From JAAFIP01 sp043718065 (lineage in GTDB: Bacteria; Pseudomonadota; Gammaproteobacteria; Burkholderiales; Burkholderiaceae_C), in contig JAYSWJ010000081.1 in NCBI GenBank assembly GCA_043718065.1, positions 1 through 5,268 on the forward strand: a stretch of 5,268 bases of DNA, in the 5' to 3' direction. The notes under the pieces were generated by a model that worked only from the letters and a program-made list of their open reading frames with translations, did no database searches and was not told where the DNA came from. Shown piece after piece: positions 1 to 5,268 of this stretch. Position 1 is the first letter of the stretch; every line of letters starts with the position of its first letter. The position numbers and the translations under genes were made by a program.

Positions 1-264
1 ATGACCGACGGCCAAGGCGCCCAGTTTTGGACCGGCCTGCGCCCCGCCACCCCCAGCAACGTACCCTACATAGGCCGCAGCAAAACCAGCAACCTGTTCC
101 TGAACACAGGCCACGGCACCCTAGGCTGGACCCACGCCTGCGGCTCTGGCGCAGCCATTGCCGACATCATGAGCGGCAAGGTGCCCGAGGTAGACTTTGC
201 CTTTACCGGCCTGCCCGCTGCGCAGCGCCCAGCGGGTGCATTGGCTAAAGTGCAGCACTCTTAA
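1..264 (+). CDS. dadA: D-amino-acid dehydrogenase, C-terminal end (gene cut by window edge)
   Basis: This is the last 87 codons of an FAD-dependent D-amino-acid dehydrogenase of the DadA family. These enzymes oxidatively deaminate D-amino acids such as D-alanine at the membrane and pass electrons to the respiratory chain. The sequence shows the family's C-terminal signature: QFWTGLRPATP near residues 8-18, a PYIGRS stretch, then NLFLNTGHGTLGWTHACGSG, in which GHGTLGWT contacts the flavin. A full DadA has roughly 410-440 residues, so about four fifths of the gene lies to the left. The ATG at base 1 is therefore most likely an internal methionine that happens to fall at the window edge, not the real start. 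The gene ends at a TAA. Its base composition is clearly richer in GC than the minus-strand genes to the right, as expected for resident chromosome. A related DAO-family oxidoreductase is the only realistic alternative. Confidence 0.88.
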   Translation: MTDGQGAQFWTGLRPATPSNVPYIGRSKTSNLFLNTGHGTLGWTHACGSGAAIADIMSGKVPEVDFAFTGLPAAQRPAGALAKVQHS

Positions 265-303
265 TTTGATAGCTGCTTGAGCAGTATTTACTTGGGTTAC
301 TGC
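265..303. other. Short spacer after dadA with a weak hairpin; possible degenerate family-wide repeat
   Basis: Only 39 bases separate the dadA stop from the LysR remnant that reads towards it. The spacer holds a small hairpin, CTGC-TTGA-GCAG at 273-284, followed by TATTTA. That is too weak to call as an intrinsic terminator. The stretch beginning TTTGATAGCTGCTTG resembles an intergenic repeat that I remember as frequent in Comamonadaceae genomes, but here it is incomplete and lacks the expected second arm. That resemblance comes from memory and was not searched. Confidence 0.3.
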
Positions 304-429
304 CTATTTATCCATTAAAAAATCAACCAAAACACGCACTTTGGCGGCCAAGTGTTTGTTCTGCGGGTACAGCAGATAAAACGGCATGACACGCACGGAT
401 ATAGGCAGGGTAAAGGCTGTTTTCTGCAC
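304..429 (-). pseudogene. LysR-family transcriptional regulator, C-terminal remnant
   Basis: Reading the minus strand towards the TAG at 304-306 gives a typical LysR-type tail. A methionine codon at 385-387 is followed by PFYLLYPQNKHLAAKVRVLVDFLMDK-like sequence, read as PFYLLYPQNKHLAAK, then VRVLVDFL and MDK. LysR proteins end this way: the last strand of the effector-binding domain, a YPQNRHLS-type turn, and a final helix with V-R-x-F/L-V-D-F-L. An intact gene would have about 300 codons including an N-terminal helix-turn-helix. Here the frame reaches a TGA at 457-459 with no ATG start, and its upstream side lies inside the nuclease gene. Convincing family similarity reaches to about position 390. 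The codons from there to 429 may be LysR or foreign sequence. I read this as the 3' stump of a regulator gene broken at the edge of the accessory block. It is very unlikely to be expressed as a functional protein. Confidence 0.75.
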
Positions 430-1628
430 TAGCCAATCAACTGAGCTGTCTTCGGGTCATAAACTACGTCGGTAACTGACCCATCTTGAATACGCTTAAC
501 TGCTTCGTCAATAACGTGCAGCGGCACCAAGAACCATTCCCTTGGCTTGACTGGATTTCCGAACCGATCTTCGATGGTCAAGTCCAGCTGTGCTGCCCCA
601 AACAATCGGTGGAAAATACCCTCCAGACGTGTTCGATTCAGATTGTGCAATTTGTAGGTGGCGACTATATCTACTGCTGCCAGCAGATAAGTGGCGTCCT
701 TGTCTGCACCCGCGATGCGGGCCTGTACCTTGCCGCCCGTCACGCCAATCTTATGAATCAATTCGCGATGTTCAGCCACAAAAGGATGGTTGGACTGGCT
801 GCGTAGTACATAAATGGTGCCCGATGCGATGTCGTCAGGCTCTGCCGTGTTACCAAACAGCGGCCCATCGTCCTTGCGGGTAAGGCGACGCCCCACCGAC
901 GTATTTCCGTCAGGATACAGCGAACGCGATAATGAACGCAGCAACAGATTGCTCTCTGTGTGGTTGTCAAAAATAACCCTTAGCCTTGGGTTGTCGCGCC
1001 CGTCCTTGGTTTTGGTGCCCTCGTTCATTTCAGCCACATAAGCGATCTGGCCGCCAATGATGAAGAAATCGCCCAATTCAATACTGGCGTTTTTGGCGAA
1101 AAGACTGCTTACCCATATGCCAGATTTCAGACCAGCGCCAGCCTCATCGAACAGCGGCTTGAAATTATCGAAATCGGTGCAACGCGTGCGATCTGCTATT
1201 TCCTCAGCGGCACGTTTCTCAGCACTAGAGCGAACATTGCGCAGCACGGTAATGTCGCTCTGGTCGGTGGGCTTGCCGCCCGCCTCCGCGCCAATCCCCA
1301 GCTGAGCCAGCAAGGCATCTTCGTCCAAGTCGCTTATATCTGCCTGAAACGTAGCGCCAGACAACAAACCAGGGCTGTCCAGTGCGGCCAGCAGCGCCAG
1401 TGCATCCGGCAACTTGCGCAGCTGGTCTAGGCGCACGGCATACAGGCGCTCAAAAATGTCACGGTCTTCACCATGCAGTGGGGCGCGGCCATGGGTTTGG
1501 TAAAAACGCAGAATGTCCTCAAAGCCAGCGATGATGCGTTCCTCGCGTGGAGTTCGACTGCCTGTCTTGAGTGGAACAACTTCAATTCCAAGATCGGCCA
1601 GCAGCTCGTCTTCGTCAATATCAGCCAT
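429..1628 (-). CDS. GIY-YIG nuclease family protein (T5orf172/MUG113 type)
   Basis: This 399-residue protein is probably a DNA endonuclease of the GIY-YIG superfamily. The C-terminal catalytic domain spans about residues 268-380: GTIYVL (270-275) in place of GIY, HKIGVT (292-297) in place of YIG, an arginine at 304 (QARI), the catalytic glutamate at 336 in RLEGIFHRLF, and the closing REWF (363-366) typical of the T5orf172 subfamily. Residues 125-265 form a conserved-looking middle domain (GDFFIIGGQIAYVAE, then TESNLLLRSLSRSLYPD and a basic GRRLTRK) that may bind nucleic acid. The N-terminal 95 residues are helical and acidic, with a HGRAPLHGED segment near 46-55. The motif D-(I/L)-DEDxLLAxLGI occurs twice, near residues 3-15 and 100-112. 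The ATG overlaps the helicase stop by 8 bases and has a good GGAG ribosome site at 1635-1638, which fixes the start. No signal peptide or membrane segment is visible, so it is cytoplasmic. The family is clear; the substrate and biological role are inferred. Confidence 0.85.
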   Translation of the reverse strand: MADIDEDELLADLGIEVVPLKTGSRTPREERIIAGFEDILRFYQTHGRAPLHGEDRDIFERLYAVRLDQLRKLPDALALLAALDSPGLLSGATFQADISDLDEDALLAQLGIGAEAGGKPTDQSDITVLRNVRSSAEKRAAEEIADRTRCTDFDNFKPLFDEAGAGLKSGIWVSSLFAKNASIELGDFFIIGGQIAYVAEMNEGTKTKDGRDNPRLRVIFDNHTESNLLLRSLSRSLYPDGNTSVGRRLTRKDDGPLFGNTAEPDDIASGTIYVLRSQSNHPFVAEHRELIHKIGVTGGKVQARIAGADKDATYLLAAVDIVATYKLHNLNRTRLEGIFHRLFGAAQLDLTIEDRFGNPVKPREWFLVPLHVIDEAVKRIQDGSVTDVVYDPKTAQLIG

Positions 1629-3750
1629 TCACTACTCCGCTTTGCTTGGCAGCCAGTTCCTGCGCCTTGTAGCGTGCAAATGCAGCTACCCCTTCAGCCA
1701 TGCGTTTCTCCCATGCATCGGGGGAATTGATGTCCGGCAAGCGGCCTCGCTCTTTCATGAAAGTTCTTGCTCGGTTAGCAAGTTCAAGTGCTTCATCGCG
1801 CGGAATGCTCACCTTCTTAGCCGCAATACTGGCCTGCACCTGTCGCAGCGATTTTTCATCCATCGCTTTCGCCAGCACTGCATAGGCTGCGTCAAAAGGG
1901 TTGATGCGGTCGATCAGGTCAATGTCCAGGTCACGCACGTTGACAAACTTGCGCACCCCATCCAGCAGCGCTGTACCACCCCCTACGCTTGCACCACTTG
2001 CACCACTTGCGCCATTAGCATCGGCCTGCGCCAACGCCAGCTTCGCCTGCTGGGTAATGTTCATAGCCGCAATAGCATGCTGCCTGATAGCCTCTTGGTC
2101 AGTGTCGGTCAACTCCGGGTACCGCTCGCGCACAATTTTGCCCATGCGCAGCTGCGTCAGCTCTTCAGGCAAGGTGTTTTCTTTATCGAACAACCCGCGT
2201 TCCAACGCAATTTTGTCTTGCAGAAAACTGGTAACCACTTCGTTCAGATCTTCCTTACAGATGCGGGTGGCCTCGGGGCTTTTGGGTATTGCCAGCCCGT
2301 TGATCTCCACATGAATTTGGCCAGTGTCCTTGTTCACCCCCATGTTGTGACCACCGTCTTTGTAGCCACCCTCACCATAATCAAAACCATCTTTGGGGCC
2401 AGTATTTTTGGGGGTGAACTCATAACGCGGGGCTAGCACCTGTTCCATCAGCAGGCTGGCAGAAATAGCTTTGAGCATGTCGTTCACTGCCTCCGCCACG
2501 GCGGCCTGCTCAGCAGCAGGCTCGGCAATCAGGTTAGTAAAGCGCGAGCGCTCCTTGCCCACCGCATCGCGTGTAGCGCGGCCAATAATCTGCACAATTT
2601 CGGTCAGGCTGCTGCGGTAGCCAATGGTCAGCGCATGTTCGCACCAGATCCAGTCAAAACCTTCTTTGGCCATGCCCAGCGCGATGATCACATCCACGTT
2701 GTCACGGTTGTTCTTTTGCGCAGGGTCTTTCAGCGCGCCCAGCACTTTAGATCGCCGGGCCGGGTCGCTGTCATCCACCAGATCAGCCACTTTCAATGTA
2801 CGCCCGTCTTTAGCCAGCACCAAATGAAACCCCGTTGCTGGGTCGACGCCCTTCCATTCGCCCATGCCGTGCATGATCTCATCCACCTCACGCTGCTTGT
2901 CTTTCAGGCTTTCGCGGGCATTCACGTTAGGAATGTGCACGATGGTTTTCAGCGCTGGGTCTAGCACTTTGCTAATGGCATCCACATAAGGGCCCGTGTA
3001 GAAAAAGTACCCAATGTCCAGCGATTTAAGCCACTGGTAGCCGTTAAGCTGTTCGTAGTAGGTGTAGGTAATAGTCTCGAATTTGGCTTCGTCTGCTGGG
3101 GCCAACACCGCCTCGCTGTCGCCGCGAAAGTAAGACCCCGTCATGGCCACCAAATGCACCTTGTCGCGTGCAATAAGCTCCCCCAGTTGACTGCCCAGCT
3201 TGTTATCCGCGCTGCTAGAGACGTGGTGAAACTCGTCAATCGCAATCAGGCGGTTGTCAAAAGCCTCAATACCCAACGCTTCCACCGCAAAGCGAAAGGT
3301 GGCGTGGGTGCAAACCAGCGTCTTGTCGGCACTGGCCAAAAACTCGCCCACCGCCTTAACTTTAGATTTAGCCACCTTCACATCGTCCGCCCCCGGCGCG
3401 TTGCACAGGTTCCACTGCGGTGCCACTTGCCAGTCTGCAAAAAAACCGTGTTGGCTCAAGGCCTCATCGGCAAAGCTGCTGCCAATGGACCGCTCTGGCA
3501 CCACCACAATGGCTTGCTTCAAACCCTGGTTGTGCAGCTTGTCCAGCGCGATAAACATCAGCGCCCGCGACTTGCCCGAAGCTGGCGGAGATTTAATCAG
3601 CAGGTATTGCTCGCCCCGCTTGGCATACGCCCGCTCTTGCATAGCGCGCATGCCCAGCGCGTTGGCTTTGCTCGATGCGCCTGTGCGAGCGGTCGTGATA
3701 GACACCGAGGGGACGGTGTAGGCATTGGTGGGGTTGCTTGGTTTACTCAT
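1621..3750 (-). CDS. Superfamily 2 DEAD/DEAH-type helicase
   Basis: This 709-residue ATPase has the full set of superfamily 2 helicase motifs, numbered from the ATG at 3750: motif I SPPASGKS (54-61), Ia IVVVPE (81-86), motif II DEFH (172-175), motif III MTGS (203-206), motif IV IVHIPN (270-275), motif V IALGMAKEGFDW (356-367) and motif VI QIIGRATRD (387-395). It resembles the motor halves of restriction-type (ResIII-like) enzymes but carries no nuclease domain; the overlapping downstream gene supplies one. Residues 396-709 form a family-specific extension with a Gly-Ala-Ser linker (GAS three times, about 579-587) and a final helical segment (FMKERGRLPD, about 664-673). The helicase presumably uses ATP to move on or unwind nucleic acid in the cytoplasm. 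A TTG at 3825 would add 25 arginine- and cysteine-rich residues unlike a helicase N-terminus, so I prefer the ATG followed by SKPSNPTNAYTVPS, despite its weak GGAAAA ribosome site. Confidence 0.88.
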   Translation of the reverse strand: MSKPSNPTNAYTVPSVSITTARTGASSKANALGMRAMQERAYAKRGEQYLLIKSPPASGKSRALMFIALDKLHNQGLKQAIVVVPERSIGSSFADEALSQHGFFADWQVAPQWNLCNAPGADDVKVAKSKVKAVGEFLASADKTLVCTHATFRFAVEALGIEAFDNRLIAIDEFHHVSSSADNKLGSQLGELIARDKVHLVAMTGSYFRGDSEAVLAPADEAKFETITYTYYEQLNGYQWLKSLDIGYFFYTGPYVDAISKVLDPALKTIVHIPNVNARESLKDKQREVDEIMHGMGEWKGVDPATGFHLVLAKDGRTLKVADLVDDSDPARRSKVLGALKDPAQKNNRDNVDVIIALGMAKEGFDWIWCEHALTIGYRSSLTEIVQIIGRATRDAVGKERSRFTNLIAEPAAEQAAVAEAVNDMLKAISASLLMEQVLAPRYEFTPKNTGPKDGFDYGEGGYKDGGHNMGVNKDTGQIHVEINGLAIPKSPEATRICKEDLNEVVTSFLQDKIALERGLFDKENTLPEELTQLRMGKIVRERYPELTDTDQEAIRQHAIAAMNITQQAKLALAQADANGASGASGASVGGGTALLDGVRKFVNVRDLDIDLIDRINPFDAAYAVLAKAMDEKSLRQVQASIAAKKVSIPRDEALELANRARTFMKERGRLPDINSPDAWEKRMAEGVAAFARYKAQELAAKQSGVVNG
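1626..1638 (-). promoter_or_regulatory. Ribosome binding site and start of the nuclease inside the end of the helicase gene
   Basis: On the minus strand GGAG (1635-1638) lies six bases before the nuclease ATG (1626-1628), still within the last helicase codons. The helicase TGA occupies 1621-1623, so start and stop share the eight bases ATGGCTGA. This geometry is the usual signature of translational coupling and implies that the two proteins are made in linked amounts. Confidence 0.7.
1991..2017 (-). repeat. 9-base tandem repeat coding for a Gly-Ala-Ser linker in the helicase
   Basis: Two exact copies of GCACCACTT (1991-1999, 2000-2008) are followed by a diverged third unit GCGCCATTA (2009-2017). 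Together with the adjacent codon to the left they encode GASGASGAS followed by VGGG. The period is a multiple of three, so slippage would change linker length without breaking the reading frame. The linker separates two helical parts of the helicase C-terminal extension. Confidence 0.65.
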
Positions 3751-3799
3751 TGCGTGTCGTTTTCCATAAATTTGCCTTGTCCGCCGTGCTGCGCAGAGG

Positions 3800-3819
3800 A
3801 GGTTGTGCAAGCACGACCT
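3800..3819. repeat. Imperfect 9-base inverted repeat near the helicase start
   Basis: AGGTTGTGC (3800-3808) and GCACGACCT (3811-3819) are reverse complements except at one position and are separated by AA. The loop is too short for a stable RNA hairpin, so if the element means anything it is more likely a dyad protein site. It lies 50 to 70 bases before the helicase ATG. It could be chance. Confidence 0.3.
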
Positions 3820-3854
3820 ACGCAATTTTCGCTTACGATCAATCCGATCAAACG

Positions 3855-3884
3855 GGACAATTGTCCAACAGGCTGTTGGACAAT
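3855..3884. promoter_or_regulatory. Palindromic operator-like element (fused palindrome plus inverted repeat)
   Basis: ATTGTCCAACA (3860-3870) and TGTTGGACAAT (3874-3884) are perfect 11-base reverse complements around a GGC centre. The left arm overlaps a second perfect palindrome, GGACAATTGTCC (3855-3866), so the half-site GGACAAT/ATTGTCC appears three times in 30 bases. The direct repeat CCGATCAAA flanks the whole element at 3844-3852 and 3891-3899. No T-run follows the hairpin on either strand, which argues against an intrinsic terminator. The symmetry and spacing suit a dimeric DNA-binding protein. The regulator is unknown; the winged-helix tail of the neighbouring ATP-binding protein is one candidate. 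Confidence 0.6.
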
Positions 3885-3915
3885 CAAACCCCGATCAAAA
3901 CTGTTGCTCATCTAG

Positions 3916-3945
3916 TTCCATCCGATTCCATCCGATTCCATCCGA
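3916..3945. repeat. Three exact tandem copies of a 10-base repeat
   Basis: The unit TTCCATCCGA occurs at 3916-3925, 3926-3935 and 3936-3945 with no mismatches, starting 10 bases after the stop codon of the ATP-binding protein on the minus strand. The ten-base period places each copy on roughly the same face of the DNA helix. Each copy plus the next base holds ATCCGAT, which also occurs at 3842-3848. It may be an iterated protein site or a simple slippage product. Three short units without spacers are not a CRISPR array. Confidence 0.8.
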
Positions 3946-3955
3946 TTTTCAAGGG

Positions 3956-5268
3956 TTACGCCTGAACAGGGCCTGCGTACTCGACATACATCGAAGCCCG
4001 TCCGGCACCTCGCAACGCGATCTTTTGTAACACGACAAGACGACGCAAAAGCTCTTTGGCCTGCCCCTCTGTCAATCGGCACAAATTCATCACCTCCGCC
4101 CGTTTTATCTGTCCATGCTGGCGGATGTAGCTCAGCACCATCTGCTCGTGCTGAATCGGGCCAAAACCCACCTGGCGCGTGTAGGCAGCCTTATCGCTTA
4201 CGACCGAATACACCGATGCCGACAAGGTGTAGCTGCGCCCACGGGTATTGCCATGCGCCTCGACCAAACCAGCTTCAATCAATGCCTCTAGCGTGCGTTT
4301 GGCACTGGTCGCATCGCGCTGGATATGCTGGGCAAGTTCGTCTATGCCAAGGCGTTTTTGCACATGCAGTACCGCCAGTGCAATCAGGCTGTCTATCGGC
4401 AACGCGGCACCATTCTGCCGATTTTCCTGTCCGACGATCAGTTGCAGAAAAACCTCATCTGCGTCCACTGTGGCCAGTTGCAAAATCACGCTGTTGCGGT
4501 CGGTGCGGCTGTAGTCCGGCTCGGGCCGACCAAAACGCAACATGCCACGGTAGATCTTGTCCACACCGCGTCCTGAACGCTCAACGATGCCGATACGCTT
4601 CATAGCGTCCGCCAGCGCCGGGTTACGCGGGCGTGGTGCTGTGGTCAGCAGGTTGTGCAGCGTAACACCTTCTACCAACCCGCCCGGATTGCTAATGGTC
4701 AGCCCATGGTCATCCAGCCGCACATGCACGGCACCGAGGCGGTGATAGTCCCGATGCACCAGCGCGTTAGCAACCGCTTCCCGAAAAGCGCCCATATCGA
4801 CCTTGGGTATAGGCACCCGAAACAGACCTATCTGCACCTCTTTTTCTGGGTTGTAGGGTCGGAAGTTAGTTTCCAGCCAGTCCAGCGCCTTCAGCAAGGG
4901 AAAGCGCCTGAACTCATTGAACGACACCGCTTCGCGTGCCAACACCTGAAACGCAAACTCGTGTGTTGCCACCCGCTCACGCAGCGCGCTCTCGCGGCCA
5001 ATCACCAGCAAGCCGGTCAGGGTAGGAACGCGCTCACCGGTTGGCGTGCGGGTACTAAAACCCAGTGCGCCATCCAGCGCCTCATCATCCAGCTCTAGCA
5101 GCACCCGGTCTCCGCCATATTTATGAACAGCCTGGCGCAAGCGCTCGCGCTCCAGCGGGTCAAAATCAGCCAGCGTGCAACCCGCCACAGGCTGGGCAGA
5201 CACATCGATCAAACCAAAGCTGGATGCACGGCTAATGCGTTCATGCGGCAACATGGGCACACATTCGG
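3956..5268 (-). CDS. ATP-binding protein of the COG2865 (Schlafen AlbA_2) family, 5' end beyond window
   Basis: At least 436 codons of a COG2865-type protein, described in that family as predicted regulators with an AlbA_2 domain shared with Schlafen. The frame is open to the right edge; the GTG at 5258-5260 is not the true start, because codons before it continue the family's C-V-P-x-x-P-H-E pattern. The roughly 110-130 residue AlbA_2 domain therefore lies outside. Counting from that GTG, residues 14-60 match the family linker (FGLIDVSAQPV, then GGDRVLLEL). Residues 155-240 are the GHKL-like ATPase: EAVANALVHRDY (161-172), ISNPGGL (189-195), ERSGRGVDKI (227-236). Two winged-helix-like segments follow, at about 290-345 and 367-428. 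It is probably a cytoplasmic ATP-responsive DNA- or RNA-binding protein. It lies 205 bases upstream of the helicase on the same strand, so it may share a transcript or regulate the pair. The family is clear; the function is not established. Confidence 0.85.
   Translation of the reverse strand, partial: ECVPMLPHERISRASSFGLIDVSAQPVAGCTLADFDPLERERLRQAVHKYGGDRVLLELDDEALDGALGFSTRTPTGERVPTLTGLLVIGRESALRERVATHEFAFQVLAREAVSFNEFRRFPLLKALDWLETNFRPYNPEKEVQIGLFRVPIPKVDMGAFREAVANALVHRDYHRLGAVHVRLDDHGLTISNPGGLVEGVTLHNLLTTAPRPRNPALADAMKRIGIVERSGRGVDKIYRGMLRFGRPEPDYSRTDRNSVILQLATVDADEVFLQLIVGQENRQNGAALPIDSLIALAVLHVQKRLGIDELAQHIQRDATSAKRTLEALIEAGLVEAHGNTRGRSYTLSASVYSVVSDKAAYTRQVGFGPIQHEQMVLSYIRQHGQIKRAEVMNLCRLTEGQAKELLRRLVVLQKIALRGAGRASMYVEYAGPVQA

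Larger units (their letters stand above)
3751..3955. promoter_or_regulatory. Repeat-rich intergenic region upstream of the helicase-nuclease pair
   Basis: This 205-base gap lies between the end of the ATP-binding protein gene and the helicase start and holds no credible coding sequence on either strand. It is unusually dense in short symmetrical and repeated elements: a 25-base inverted repeat with a fused palindrome, a three-copy 10-mer, four copies of ATCCGAT, three of CGATCAA, and an imperfect dyad at 3800-3819. I infer that the promoter and operators for the helicase-nuclease pair lie here, but I could not pick out a convincing -35/-10 pair by eye. A control region of this kind would allow the pair to be expressed separately from the ATP-binding protein. 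Confidence 0.5.

Noticed and set aside
1..3. ATG at the first base as the start of a small 87-residue protein
   Set aside because: The translation matches only the C-terminal quarter of DadA-type dehydrogenases, so the gene almost certainly continues to the left.
1513..2436. A 307-codon plus-strand open frame opposite the helicase and nuclease genes
   Set aside because: It runs antisense across two genes with clear domain motifs, and its translation is rich in Ser, His, Cys and Arg with no recognisable domain. It is a shadow of the minus-strand codon pattern.
3751..3825. TTG start giving the helicase 25 extra residues
   Set aside because: The extra residues are Arg- and Cys-rich, unlike helicase N-termini, and the frame crosses the spacer. 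The ATG at 3748-3750 begins a sequence that looks like the family N-terminus.
3860..3884. Inverted repeat as an intrinsic terminator of the ATP-binding protein gene
   Set aside because: The stem is strong, but no run of T follows on either strand, the stem is AT-rich at its base, and a second palindrome overlaps one arm. An operator fits better.
3154..3915. A 253-codon plus-strand open frame opposite the helicase N-terminal half and the spacer
   Set aside because: It overlaps the helicase Walker A and DEFH coding regions in antisense, has low-complexity basic composition and no domain, and ends in the repeat-rich spacer.
3916..3945. Short tandem repeat as a CRISPR remnant
   Set aside because: The units are only 10 bases long with no spacers between them, and no cas-like gene is present.
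5258..5260. GTG as the true start of the ATP-binding protein
   Set aside because: The frame stays open to the window edge, and the residues just before the GTG (Glu-Cys) continue a pattern typical of the middle of this family. A start here would also remove the AlbA_2 domain.

Overview
The window looks like chromosomal DNA of a betaproteobacterium, probably of the Comamonadaceae. This rests on the GC-rich tail of a D-amino-acid dehydrogenase at the left edge, a LysR-type tail beside it, and a short intergenic stretch that resembles a degenerate copy of a repeat I associate with that family. It is an inference from style, not a species identification. Almost everything to the right of about position 430 is a block of three minus-strand genes with visibly lower GC. 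The block reads like an accessory island of the defence or restriction type.

Layout, left to right: (1) 1-264, plus strand, the C-terminal 87 residues of a DadA-like FAD dehydrogenase, cut by the window edge. (2) 265-303, a short spacer. (3) 304 to about 429, minus strand, the orphan C-terminal end of a LysR-family regulator with no start and no DNA-binding half; its upstream side is replaced by the end of the island. (4) 429-1628, minus strand, a 399-residue GIY-YIG (T5orf172/MUG113-type) nuclease. (5) 1621-3750, minus strand, a 709-residue superfamily 2 DEAD/DEAH-type helicase (box DEFH). Its stop codon overlaps the nuclease start by 8 bases, so the two are almost certainly translated together. 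(6) 3751-3955, a gene-free spacer rich in short repeats: a perfect 11-base inverted repeat, a 12-base palindrome, three exact tandem copies of a 10-mer and several repeats containing GATC. (7) 3956-5268, minus strand, most of a COG2865-type ATP-binding protein (Schlafen/AlbA_2 family, GHKL-like ATPase, winged-helix tail), open through the right window edge and missing its N-terminal AlbA_2 domain.

Working model, by inference: transcription runs right to left, from the COG2865 protein through the repeat-rich spacer into the helicase-nuclease pair. The helicase would translocate on or remodel a nucleic acid and deliver it to the nuclease. The COG2865 protein, which carries winged-helix domains, could act as sensor or regulator of the pair through the operator-like spacer. 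I do not recognise the three-gene set as a named system. A modification or specificity gene, if there is one, would lie to the right of this window. The LysR remnant suggests that the block's insertion or a later deletion destroyed a resident regulator gene.
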